Shown here piece after piece: positions 45,185 through 53,996 of a DNA stretch of 61,028 nucleotides. Under the pieces are notes generated by a model. It was not told the origin of the DNA. It was given only the letters and a program-made list of their open reading frames with translations, and did no database searches. Within the stretch, counting starts at the first letter, position 1. Every line of letters starts with the position of its first letter. Source of the stretch: Parvularcula maris (GTDB taxonomy: Bacteria; Pseudomonadota; Alphaproteobacteria; Caulobacterales; Parvularculaceae); assembly GCF_024505085.1 (NCBI RefSeq), contig NZ_JANIBC010000010.1:1-61028 (forward strand), in the 5' to 3' direction. The translations under genes and the position numbers were made by a program.

Positions 45185-45461
45185 GACGCCTGACATGGCC
45201 GATGGGGAACCATCTGCCAAGCGGGAGGGGCAGGACTTCCGGATACCTGACCGCCTGCCTTCGAACCGGATCGAGCTGCTGAAAGCCTCTTAACGACGCT
45301 TCACCACGGCGCAGGCGAAGCCGGAGACCGTGGTGCCCAACTCCTCAAAGTAGATGACCGAGTGAGACTTCCGGTGATGGGTCCCACGGACAAGCCATGG
45401 GAAAGCGCTCAATAAGGACTCGAGGCTTCGCACACCGACATGCTGCCTTCGATGACACACC
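45185..45461. other. intergenic stretch with no recognised feature
   Basis: This gap separates the DPP IV start from the panD stop. I see no gene, riboswitch or strong terminator here. Confidence 0.4.
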
Positions 45462-45824
45462 CTACCCCCTGATCACCTCTTTCACGCTGTTGTCCTCGTT
45501 CATCAGCGCCACCACGGGGCGGTGGGTCTCCGCCTCCTCGGCGTCCACCTCGCAGAAGGCCGTGATGATGACCCGGTCGCCTGCGTGGGCGTGCCTAGCT
45601 GCGGCGCCGTTGAGCATGATCTGGCGGCTGCCTGCTTCCGCCGGCAGGGCATAGGTCGTCAGCCGCGCACCGTTGGTGATGTTCCACACATCGACCTTCT
45701 CGTTGGGCAGCAGGCCCACAGCCTCCATCAGCTCGGTGTCGATGGCGATCGAGCCCTCATAGTGGAGGTCCGTCATGGTCAGCGTCGCCTGGTGGAGCTT
45801 CGCCTTGAGCATGGTGAGGCGCAT
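45462..45824 (-). CDS. panD: aspartate 1-decarboxylase precursor PanD
   Basis: The 120-residue product has the PanD start (MLKAKLHQATLTMTDLHYEG), with self-cleavage expected between Gly24 and Ser25 in HYEGSIAID. Tyr58 in LTTYALPAEAGS and NGAAARHAHAGD are also conserved. The enzyme forms its pyruvoyl group by self-cleavage and makes beta-alanine for pantothenate and CoA. It stands alone; no other pan gene is in the window. Confidence 0.95.
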   Translation of the reverse strand: MRLTMLKAKLHQATLTMTDLHYEGSIAIDTELMEAVGLLPNEKVDVWNITNGARLTTYALPAEAGSRQIMLNGAAARHAHAGDRVIITAFCEVDAEEAETHRPVVALMNEDNSVKEVIRG

Positions 45825-45938
45825 GGGAACCTTTAGGTCGCGTCCGGGAGGGCCAGCCTATGCCCGACAAGGACCACTCCGCGCAAGCCGGAAATCCGCG
45901 TCTCTACTCCAGGTTGTAGCGTGAAACCATATCGAAGG

Positions 45939-45991
45939 TTAACGGGATTCACTGTGAGAACCTAACAAGTTTAACCTTTAACCGCTTAACC
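45939..45991. promoter_or_regulatory. cluster of TTAAC boxes upstream of the repeat-subtilase gene
   Basis: TTAACC occurs three times at 45971-45976, 45978-45983 and 45986-45991, with a further TTAAC at 45939-45943. The spacing does not fit the TTAA-N7-TTAA site of CtrA. A direct-repeat binding site for another regulator is possible. Apart from this cluster the 45825-46162 gap holds no gene. Confidence 0.35.
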
Positions 45992-46162
45992 CAGGCGGCG
46001 ACTGGGCTGTGAACGAGTCACGCTAACCGAGATACCTGACCGGTTTCCGTCCCGGAACCAAACTCTATGGTTGCGTAAAAGTTGAGATTGTGCCCTAACA
46101 GATTCCTAATGTGCGGGCAGGCGCAGGGGCGCCGCGTGTTTACGCCCGCCGGGAGCAGACAC

Positions 46163-49100
46163 ATGAAGAAGTATCTGGTCAGCACTTGCGCCGCGGCACT
46201 GGTCGCAGGAATCGTCGGCAGCACGGCGTTTGCAACGGACTTCACCGTCCGCGAGATGCACCTCGATCCTCTCGAAATGCATCTGGACCCGCTGGAGATG
46301 CACCTCGACCCTCTGGAGATGCACCTCGACCCTCTGGAGATGCACCTCGACCCTCTGGAGATGCACCTCGATCCTCTCGAAATGCATCTGGACCCGCTGG
46401 AGATGCACCTCGACCCTCTTGAGATGCATTTGGATCCGCTCGAAATGCACCTCGATCCGTTAGAGATGCATCTCGACCCCCTGGAAATGCACCTAGATCC
46501 GCTGAGCAAGATTCTCGGCTCCACGATCTTCACCGCCAACGAGATGCATCTTGATCCCCTAGAGATGCACTTGGACCCGCTCGAGATGCATTTGGACCCC
46601 CTGGAGATGCATCTGGATCCTTTGGAAATGCATCTCGATCCGCTGGAGATGCACTTGGATCCGCTGGAGATGCATCTTGACCCGCTCGAAATGCATCTGG
46701 ATCCCCTCGCTCTCGGTTTCGTCGCCCTTCAATACGGCAGTCTGAGCGGCAACCAGGCCATGATGTCCGGTCAGGGCAGCCTCTTCTGGGGTACCTTCCG
46801 GCCCATGGAGATGCACCTCGATCCTCTCGAAATGCATCTGGACCCGCTGGAGATGCAGCTCGATCCGCTCGAAATGCAGCTCGATCCCCTTGAGATGCAT
46901 CTCGACCCGCTGGCGCTCTTCATCGATCCGCTGGAGATGCACCTCGATCCTCTCGAAATGCATCTGGACCCGCTGGAGATGCACTTGGATCCCTTGGAGA
47001 TGCATCTCGATCCGCTCGAAATGCACCTTGATCCCCTTGAGATGCACCTCGACCCGCTGGCGCTCTTCATCGATCCGCTGGAGATGCATCTGGACCCCCT
47101 GGAGATGCATCTCGACCCGTTGGGCCTGTTCGCCTCTGCCATGGAGATGCACCTTGATCCTCTAGAGATGCATCTGGATCCGCTCGAAATGCATCTCGAT
47201 CCCCTTGAGATGCACCTGGATCCCTTGGAGATGCACTTGGATCCGCTTGAGATGCACCTCGACCCTCTCGAAATGCATTTGGACCCCCTGGAGATGCATC
47301 TCGATCCGCTGGCCGTGCAGCTCTACGTGCTGAGTGCCCACCTGCGGACCCTGGAGATGCACCTCGACCCCCTCGAAATGCATCTGGACCCGCTGGAGAT
47401 GCATCTCGATCCGCTTATGCTGCGCGCCCTGAACGCGCTCAGCCTCTCGGGCGACGGCATCTCCTTCGAGCGCTTCGAGATGCACCTCGATCCCTTGCGT
47501 CAGCTCGGTGATCTGGCCGCGGAACTCGCCGCTCTCGAACAGACCCTGGGCAGCCTCGACATGGTCGCCCTCGAAATGCACCTCGACCCCCTCGCCTTTG
47601 CCGAGGTGCAGCGGGTGATGGGCGCGATGGGTGGTCTCTCCGGCCTCACCCAGCAGATGACCCAGGTGGCCAGCGCCGTGGGCTCCTTGATCGGTGCCTA
47701 CGACACCTATCAGGACCTCTACACCCGCGCCGAAGAGCGCTACGGCAGCCTGATCGAAGCCGAAACGGGCCTTGGTTTCACCGAAGGTTTCCTGGAAGGC
47801 TTCTTCGAGAAGCACGGTCTTGAAGGCTCGGGCTTCGGCGACTTCCTCGCCATGAGCGAGGCCGACCGCACGCGCTTCCTGATCGACTTCAACGACCAGC
47901 TCTTCACCTTTGTCGGCGTCGACCACCCTGACCACTGGATGAGCGCCGTCAAATGGTCGCCGCGCCTCTCCGAGATCGCGGGCTACGGCGAGGGCGTCAC
48001 CATCGGCGTCGTCGACCAGGCCTTCGAAGGCGCAGGCCCCCTGGCCGAAGCCCCCGAGCTCGACGGCGGCATCTTCGCCGGACAGAACCACGGCCGCGCC
48101 GTGGCGGGTCTTGCCGCCGGGGCGCTGGACGGCGAGGGCGTAATGGGCGTGGCGCCGAACGCCACCGTCACGCTCTCCAACCCCTTCGATGCGCAGAGCT
48201 ACGCCGACGAGCAGGATGTGATGGCCTCCATCACCGCCGTGGGCCGCGCAGGTGCCTCGATCATCAACCTCTCCATCGGCGAGAGCGGTGCCACTTTTGC
48301 CGAGGGCTGGGACGAGGTCTTCCAGAACGGCCGCGTCGCCCAAGCGACCCGCGACGCGCTCTTCGTCCTGGCCGCCGGCAATGACGGCGTCGTCCAGGAG
48401 TTCGACGTCAACATGAACGGCACCCACGGCGCCGTGGAGCGGATCATCCTGGTCGGCGCCATCGACCCGCGCGGGAACATCGCCAGCTTCTCCAACACCC
48501 CCGGCGATGCCTGCTTCACCGTCGGCAGCGACTGCGTCTCCATGGCCAGCCGCTTCCTGGTCGCCCCTGGCCAGCAGCTCCTGGTCGCCACCGAGGACGG
48601 CATCGGCCGCACCTCCGGCACCAGCTTCGCGACGCCCATCGTCTCCGGCGCCGCAGCCCTCCTGCAGAGCCGCTGGGAGTGGTTGCAGCAGGAGCCCGAG
48701 GCCACCGCCGAGATCCTCTTCCGCTCCGCCGACGACCTCGGCGCACCGGGTGTGGACGCGGTCTACGGCCACGGCCTCCTCAACGTCTCGGCCTCGCAAC
48801 GGCCCCTGGACATCAACGCCCTCCGCTTCGAGGGCGCAGGGCTAGGCACCTCCGTCATCGGCGCAGGCCTCACCCCGCAGCTCATGGCGCGGGTCGATCC
48901 CACCGCCAGCCTCACCGCCTTCGAGACCGTCGGCAATACGTTCCGCGACTTCGAGATCCCCGTCGGCGTCCTCACCACCTCGGTCATCGACCCCGGCGTC
49001 AGCCTCGAGACCGCGGCGGAGACCGTCTTCGCTGGCCGCCTGGGCACGCCCATCGGCACCATCCAGTCGGTGGCCGGTCTCTCGGTGGCCGGTCAGGGCT

Positions 49101-50137
49101 TCACCGATGCAGGCGCCGTCGCCAGCCAGTTCTTCGGTGGCGAGGGTCAGGGCTTCACCCTTACCCTCGAGGCGCGCAAGCCCGCCCACGGCCTGGCCGT
49201 GCCTGAAGGCGCCGTGCCCTTCGAGACCCATGGCGAGCTCACCTCGGAGCGCACCGGCCTTGCCTTCCGCTTCGGCCACGGTGCCGGTGCCCTTGCCTTC
49301 ACCGGCGACAGCTTCGCCATGGTCTCCGACCACGACGTCCTCACCGGCGGCGTGAACCCGGTCCTCGGCCTCGCCTCGGGCGGCGCCTACCTGCAGCTTG
49401 AAGGCCAGCTTACGGGCCGCCTCAGCTTCTCGGGCGGCATCACCCACCGCCAGGACGCCGACCTCGTGGTCAACCCGTTCTCGGGCGAGCTGACCGAGCG
49501 CGTCGCGGGTACGGAGGGCTACAGCGCCTCCGCCGTCAACGCTGCGCTGGGCTACGCGGTCACCGAGGGCACGAGCTTCACCTTCGGCTACACGCTGCTA
49601 CAGGAGCGCCAGGGCTTCCTTGGCGGGCAGAGCGTCGGCGGCTTGAGCTTCGGCGAGGCAGCGCAGACCGGGGCGGTGACCGTCGGCGTCGAAAGCGCCC
49701 TGCCCTTCGGCCTCCAGCTCTCCGGCTCGGCCAGTGCAGGCCGGACCACGGGGGCGGGCGCGGCCAGCGGGCTTCTCGGTATCGACGAGGGCGGCATTCT
49801 CACCTCGTCCTACCAGCTCGCCGTGTCGAAGCGCGGCCTCTTCGGCGAGGACCGGGTGCGCTTCTCGATCGCCCAGCCCCTCCATGTGGAGAGCGGCGAT
49901 CTCGCCCTGCGCACCCTTGACGTGATCGACCGTGAGACCGGCGAGCGGGCCGTCACCGCCGACCTCATTGGCGTCGACCGCGCCGACCGCCGCTATGTGG
50001 CGGAAGTTCTCTACGGCCGCCCGGTGCTCGATGGCCGGTCCGAGCTGAGCCTCTTCGCCCAGCACGACACCGATCCGCTGCTGACCGCGGGCCAGAGCGG
50101 CACCACGGCGGGCATCCGGTTCCGCTCCGCTTTCTGA
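46163..50137 (+). CDS. EMHLDPL-repeat subtilisin-like autotransporter
   Basis: The 1324-residue product has a signal peptide (MKKYLVSTCAAALVAGIVGS then TAFA). Residues 31-477 hold a tandem array of the heptapeptide EMHLDPL. A linker follows, then a subtilisin (S8) domain with Asp618 in IGVVDQAF, His643 in QNHGRAVAG, oxyanion Asn740 in LAAGNDG and Ser821 in GTSFATP. After about 920 a beta-rich C-terminal region ends GTTAGIRFRSAF, with a terminal Phe, typical of an autotransporter barrel. The triad is complete, although the Asp motif is unusual. GGGAG seven bases upstream sets ATG 46163. It should be exported, inserted in the outer membrane and displayed or released. A terminator follows. The role of the repeats is unknown. 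Confidence 0.85.
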   Translation: MKKYLVSTCAAALVAGIVGSTAFATDFTVREMHLDPLEMHLDPLEMHLDPLEMHLDPLEMHLDPLEMHLDPLEMHLDPLEMHLDPLEMHLDPLEMHLDPLEMHLDPLEMHLDPLSKILGSTIFTANEMHLDPLEMHLDPLEMHLDPLEMHLDPLEMHLDPLEMHLDPLEMHLDPLEMHLDPLALGFVALQYGSLSGNQAMMSGQGSLFWGTFRPMEMHLDPLEMHLDPLEMQLDPLEMQLDPLEMHLDPLALFIDPLEMHLDPLEMHLDPLEMHLDPLEMHLDPLEMHLDPLEMHLDPLALFIDPLEMHLDPLEMHLDPLGLFASAMEMHLDPLEMHLDPLEMHLDPLEMHLDPLEMHLDPLEMHLDPLEMHLDPLEMHLDPLAVQLYVLSAHLRTLEMHLDPLEMHLDPLEMHLDPLMLRALNALSLSGDGISFERFEMHLDPLRQLGDLAAELAALEQTLGSLDMVALEMHLDPLAFAEVQRVMGAMGGLSGLTQQMTQVASAVGSLIGAYDTYQDLYTRAEERYGSLIEAETGLGFTEGFLEGFFEKHGLEGSGFGDFLAMSEADRTRFLIDFNDQLFTFVGVDHPDHWMSAVKWSPRLSEIAGYGEGVTIGVVDQAFEGAGPLAEAPELDGGIFAGQNHGRAVAGLAAGALDGEGVMGVAPNATVTLSNPFDAQSYADEQDVMASITAVGRAGASIINLSIGESGATFAEGWDEVFQNGRVAQATRDALFVLAAGNDGVVQEFDVNMNGTHGAVERIILVGAIDPRGNIASFSNTPGDACFTVGSDCVSMASRFLVAPGQQLLVATEDGIGRTSGTSFATPIVSGAAALLQSRWEWLQQEPEATAEILFRSADDLGAPGVDAVYGHGLLNVSASQRPLDINALRFEGAGLGTSVIGAGLTPQLMARVDPTASLTAFETVGNTFRDFEIPVGVLTTSVIDPGVSLETAAETVFAGRLGTPIGTIQSVAGLSVAGQGFTDAGAVASQFFGGEGQGFTLTLEARKPAHGLAVPEGAVPFETHGELTSERTGLAFRFGHGAGALAFTGDSFAMVSDHDVLTGGVNPVLGLASGGAYLQLEGQLTGRLSFSGGITHRQDADLVVNPFSGELTERVAGTEGYSASAVNAALGYAVTEGTSFTFGYTLLQERQGFLGGQSVGGLSFGEAAQTGAVTVGVESALPFGLQLSGSASAGRTTGAGAASGLLGIDEGGILTSSYQLAVSKRGLFGEDRVRFSIAQPLHVESGDLALRTLDVIDRETGERAVTADLIGVDRADRRYVAEVLYGRPVLDGRSELSLFAQHDTDPLLTAGQSGTTAGIRFRSAF
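46253..47593 (+). repeat. 21-bp tandem repeat array encoding EMHLDPL
   Basis: Blocks of units, in order: 12 at 46253-46504, 8 at 46541-46708, 15 at 46808-47122 (two of them ALFIDPL, two EMQLDPL), 8 at 47144-47311, 3 at 47354-47416, and single units at 47477-47497 and 47573-47593. That gives 46 EM(H/Q)LDPL units, 44 of them with His. Spacers are 12, 33, 7, 14, 20 and 25 residues; GLFASAM, AVQLYVL and SAHLRTL look like decayed heptads. Confidence 0.95.
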
Positions 50138-50167
50138 CGCCTCACTGGCTTTCTCTGGAAGACAATG

Positions 50168-50196
50168 GCCCGCTCCCCTCTGGCGGGCGGGTTTTT
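50168..50196 (+). terminator. rho-independent terminator after the repeat-subtilase gene
   Basis: GCCCGC at 50168-50173 pairs with GCGGGC at 50183-50188, followed by GG and a T run at 50192-50196. Confidence 0.8.
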
Positions 50197-50279
50197 CGTG
50201 GGCACAACCAGGAGGGGAGCCGCGAAGACATTCTTAATGCCTTGTGATCTAGAGACCTCCCGTGAGCGAGGCTTCGACC

Positions 50280-52769
50280 ATGAGCCAAAAAAGAACCCTC
50301 GCGGCCCTGCTTGCTCTAATGAGCGCAGCCGCTTTGCAGCCCGCCGCCGGTAACCAGGCCGGCACGGGACCCGTCTCGCTGCTCGAACGCGCCCAGGCTG
50401 CCGTCCCCTCCGACACCGAAACGGGTCTTGCCCTGGCGCGCGAGGCCGCGGCCCTCGAGATGGCCGGCCCGACGCCGCGCTCCGCCGTCCTGCAGCGCGC
50501 GGCCTGGCTCGAGGCCGAAGCCCTGTTCCGCCTGGGCCGCCTGGAGGAAGCGGGCACCCATCTCGACAACGTCTTCGCCACCATCGAGGCGGAGAACACG
50601 CCGGTCTACGGCAAGCTGCTGATCGCCGATGGCCGCATCGCCAGAAGCCTCGGCCAGGACGGCCGCGCCCTCAAGGACTTCCAGGAGGCCTTCACGGTCT
50701 TCGCCGAGCTCGGCGACCGCCGCTACATGGCGATCTCGCTGCAGGCCATCGGCACGCTCTACCAGAACGCCCGCCAGTACGACCGCGCCATCGAATATAT
50801 CGAGCGCAGCCGCGCCATCGGCGCCGACGACCCGATGCTCACCGTGGCCGGGCTCAACAACGCCGCGAACGCCCACCGTTTCGCCGGTCGTCTCGACATC
50901 GCAAGGAGGCTCCTGCGCGAGGCCTTGGAGATGGAGGCGGTCAGGGCGCTCCCCTTCTGGCAGCTCACCATCCAGTCGAACCTCGCCCTCGTCGAGTGGC
51001 AGGCCGGAGAGATGGCTGCCGCCGCAGACGCCCTGTCCGGGGTGAAGGCGCTGATCGCCGAGAACCCCTCCCTCTCCCTGCCCCCCAATGCCGGGGCGAT
51101 CGAAGCCCGACTTCTAGCCACTGCGGGAAAGCCGCAGGAAGCCCTTGCCTCCCTCGCAAACAACTTCCCCGCCGAGAGCCTGAAGACCGCCACCGAAGCC
51201 TCACGCGAGGCCCATCAGATGGTCTACGCCCTCTACCGCGAGCTCGGCGTGACCGACCGGGCGCTGGCGCATCTGGAGACCTATAAGCGCCTCGTCGATG
51301 CCGAGCGGGACATCGCGGCCTCGGCCAACCTCGCCATCCTCAACGCCGAGTTCGAGCTCTCCGCCAAGGAGCTGGAGATCTCGAACGAGCGCTCCCAGCG
51401 CCTCGAGGCCGAAGTCGCCGCGTCCGAGGCCAAACGCCGCCAGCAGCTCGCCCTCGGCACCGCGGCCTGTTTCGCGGCCCTCGCCCTGGTCCTGTTCCTC
51501 GTCACCCGCATCCGCCAGTCGATCAGGCTGCAGCGCATCACCAAGGCCCACAACGCCAAGCTCGAGGACGTCAACGACCAGCTCCGCGAGAGCAACGCCG
51601 CCCTGGAGCAGGCGAACGCCGCCAAGACGGAGTTTCTGGCCACGACCAGCCATGAGGTCCGTACACCGCTCAACGCCGTCATCAACCTGACCGCCAATGT
51701 GGTCCAGGGCCTGCCCAAGGGCACCGACGCCCATCTCAAGCTCTCCACCGCCCTTCGCTCGGCCGAGCACCTGCACGCGATCGTCAGCGACGTGCTCGAT
51801 GTGGCCCGTTTCGAGGGCAAACGGGTGGAGGCGCGGATCAGCGAAGTGGATGTCGTCCGCACCGCGACGGACGTGGCGAACCTCTGGTCGCCCAAGGCCA
51901 AGGAGAAGAAGATCGGCTTCGAGGTCGCCTTCAGCCCCTCGGCGAAGCTCTTCCCCACCGATGACAAGCTCCTGCGTCAGATCCTCTCCAACCTTCTCTC
52001 CAACGCAGTGAAGTTCACCGAGGAGGGCTCGGTCAAGCTCAGCCTTTCCGGCGGCGGCGAGGACGACCTCACCCTGACGGTTTCGGACACCGGCATCGGC
52101 ATCGCACCCGCCGACCAGGCCTGCATCTTCGAGAGCTTCCGCCAGATCGACGCGGGCAGCACCAGAAGCTTCGGGGGTACGGGGCTGGGCCTCGCCATCT
52201 GCCGTCAGATCACCGATCTTCTCGGCGGCGACATCACCGTCAAGAGCGCCGTGGGCCGGGGCACGAGCATCACGGTCACCATCCCGCCGAGCGACGCCCC
52301 CGTCAGCGCGCTCGAAGAGGAGGAGCAGGAGAGCGCCGAGGAACCGTCTGAAGAGACCCTCCGCCCCCTGCGCATCCTCGCGGCGGAGGACAACGCGGTG
52401 AACGCCATGGTGATCCAGGCCATCCTGAAGAACAAGGTCAGCGGGCTCACCATCGTCGAGAACGGCGCGGAGGCCGTCACCGCGGTCACCAATGGCGGCT
52501 TCGACGTGGTGCTGATGGACAAGCAGATGCCGGTCATGGACGGCGTCGAGGCGATCAGGCGTATCAGGGCGCTGGAGGGTCCCGAGCGGGCAATCCCGAT
52601 CATCGCCGTGACCGCCGACGCCTTCGCCGAAGCCCGCGAGGAGCTGATGGGGGCGGGTGCGGACGACTACCTTTCCAAGCCGGTCAAGCCGGAGGATCTC
52701 AAGGAGTCGATTGCCGCCACCTATAAGGGCCGCGGCGGCCAGGCCCCCCTTGCGAAGAACGCGGGTTGA
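50280..52769 (+). CDS. hybrid sensor histidine kinase with TPR-like sensor region
   Basis: The 829-residue product has an N-terminal hydrophobic signal, a TPR-like helical region (about 45-370; repeated A-L/Y-N patterns such as FQEAFTVFAELGDRRYMA), and one membrane segment at about 390-410 (LALGTAACFAALALVLFLVT). A coiled linker leads to a HisKA domain with His458 in TTSHEVRTPLNAV, an ATPase domain (NLLSNAVKFTEEG, DTGIGI, FGGTGLGLAI), and a receiver domain with Asp747 in VVLMDKQMPVMDG. The TPR region is probably periplasmic. It stops 15 bases before nagA, so it is likely co-transcribed with cell-wall recycling genes. The ATG at 50280 is preferred over the GTG at 50262. Confidence 0.9.
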   Translation: MSQKRTLAALLALMSAAALQPAAGNQAGTGPVSLLERAQAAVPSDTETGLALAREAAALEMAGPTPRSAVLQRAAWLEAEALFRLGRLEEAGTHLDNVFATIEAENTPVYGKLLIADGRIARSLGQDGRALKDFQEAFTVFAELGDRRYMAISLQAIGTLYQNARQYDRAIEYIERSRAIGADDPMLTVAGLNNAANAHRFAGRLDIARRLLREALEMEAVRALPFWQLTIQSNLALVEWQAGEMAAAADALSGVKALIAENPSLSLPPNAGAIEARLLATAGKPQEALASLANNFPAESLKTATEASREAHQMVYALYRELGVTDRALAHLETYKRLVDAERDIAASANLAILNAEFELSAKELEISNERSQRLEAEVAASEAKRRQQLALGTAACFAALALVLFLVTRIRQSIRLQRITKAHNAKLEDVNDQLRESNAALEQANAAKTEFLATTSHEVRTPLNAVINLTANVVQGLPKGTDAHLKLSTALRSAEHLHAIVSDVLDVARFEGKRVEARISEVDVVRTATDVANLWSPKAKEKKIGFEVAFSPSAKLFPTDDKLLRQILSNLLSNAVKFTEEGSVKLSLSGGGEDDLTLTVSDTGIGIAPADQACIFESFRQIDAGSTRSFGGTGLGLAICRQITDLLGGDITVKSAVGRGTSITVTIPPSDAPVSALEEEEQESAEEPSEETLRPLRILAAEDNAVNAMVIQAILKNKVSGLTIVENGAEAVTAVTNGGFDVVLMDKQMPVMDGVEAIRRIRALEGPERAIPIIAVTADAFAEAREELMGAGADDYLSKPVKPEDLKESIAATYKGRGGQAPLAKNAG

Positions 52770-52784
52770 GCGCAGGCCATCTCG

Positions 52785-53948
52785 ATGGCGTCCGCTCTCA
52801 CCGCACTGACCGGAGCTCGCCTGGTCCTGCCGGACCGGGTCGCGGACGATCTGGCCCTGCTGTTGCGCGGCGGGCTGATCGAGGGGCTGGTCTTCTCCGC
52901 TGACCTACCCGCTAATGGCGAGACCTACGACCTCTCGGGCATGACCGTAACCCCTGGCTTCGTTGATCTTCAGGTCAATGGCGGCGGCGGGGTGCTGCTG
53001 AACGACGACCCTTCAGTCGCGACGATGATGCGGATCGCAGAGGCGCACCGTAGGTTTGGCACGACCAGCCTCCTGCCCACCCTGATCAGCGACACACCGG
53101 CGAAGAGCGCGGCGGCGACGGCGGCCATCCGCTCGGCGCTGGAGGAGAACGTCCCCGGCGTGATCGGGCTCCACCTCGAAGGGCCGCATCTGGCCCCTGC
53201 TAAAAGAGGCATCCACAACGACAAGCACTTCCGAACGCTGGACGCCGAAGAGGCCCGGTCCCTCGCCCCGCCGCCGGGAGGCAGCCTCCTTCTCACCCTC
53301 GCGCCGGAGCGGCACGAGCCTTCTGTCCTTCGTCAGCTTGCGGCCCAGGGGGCCGTGCTCTCCGCCGGCCACACCGCGGCGGACTACGATCAGACCCGAG
53401 GCGCGCTCGGTGCGGGGGTGAGCGGCTTCACCCACCTCTTCAACGCCATGCCGCCGCTTCTCAGCCGGGAGCCCGGACCGGTCACGGCCGCCCTAGAGAG
53501 CGAGGCCTGGTGCATGGTCATCGCCGATGGGCACCATATCCACGACGCTGTCCTGAAGCTCGCCTTCAGGGCCAAGGCAGACGGGCGGATGATCCTGGTC
53601 AGCGATGCCATGTCGCTTGCGGGTACGGACCTTCGCAGCTTTCAGTTCGACGGCAAAACGATCAGGGAAGAGAACGGCCGTTTGACCGATGACGCAGGCA
53701 CGCTCGCCGGATCGAACCTCACCATGCTCACCGCTGTCCGTCATGCCGTCAGCCGTCTCGGCCTGCCCCTTCACCAGGCTGTCCGCTGCGCCGCCCTCGA
53801 ACCCGCCCGGTTCTTGGGTCGGGAGGGTGAGTTTGGACAGCTCGCTGCCGGATGCGCTGCCGATCTGAACATTTTTACGGACTCTCTTAACCTTGTCGCG
53901 ACAATCAAAGGGGGAGATTTAACCCCGCTCCTGCCTCATTTGCGCTAA
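52785..53948 (+). CDS. nagA: N-acetylglucosamine-6-phosphate deacetylase NagA
   Basis: The 387-residue product has PGFVDLQVNGGGGVLLND, LHLEGPHL, SAGHTAADYDQ, FTHLFNAMPPL, ADGHHIHD and LVSDAMSLAG, all typical of NagA. It deacetylates GlcNAc-6-P to glucosamine-6-P during amino-sugar and peptidoglycan recycling. It lies between the hybrid kinase and nagZ. Confidence 0.94.
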   Translation: MASALTALTGARLVLPDRVADDLALLLRGGLIEGLVFSADLPANGETYDLSGMTVTPGFVDLQVNGGGGVLLNDDPSVATMMRIAEAHRRFGTTSLLPTLISDTPAKSAAATAAIRSALEENVPGVIGLHLEGPHLAPAKRGIHNDKHFRTLDAEEARSLAPPPGGSLLLTLAPERHEPSVLRQLAAQGAVLSAGHTAADYDQTRGALGAGVSGFTHLFNAMPPLLSREPGPVTAALESEAWCMVIADGHHIHDAVLKLAFRAKADGRMILVSDAMSLAGTDLRSFQFDGKTIREENGRLTDDAGTLAGSNLTMLTAVRHAVSRLGLPLHQAVRCAALEPARFLGREGEFGQLAAGCAADLNIFTDSLNLVATIKGGDLTPLLPHLR

Positions 53949-53996
53949 GATCGGCTGAGAGGAAGGGCGGTCGCAACGCGAAGGAAGACAGGCCCG

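Noticed and set aside
45971-45991. CtrA binding site
   Set aside because: The TTAA boxes are 3, 4 and 11 bases apart, not the required 7.
46018-46539. Antisense reading frames of GSRCIS and related repeats across the array
   Set aside because: They are the mirror of the EMHLDPL codons on the other strand, with no ribosome-binding site or domain; the sense frame has a signal peptide and a protease.
46253-47593. CRISPR-like array
   Set aside because: The repeats are 21 bases, contiguous, in one reading frame, and without unique spacers of regular length. They encode a protein repeat.
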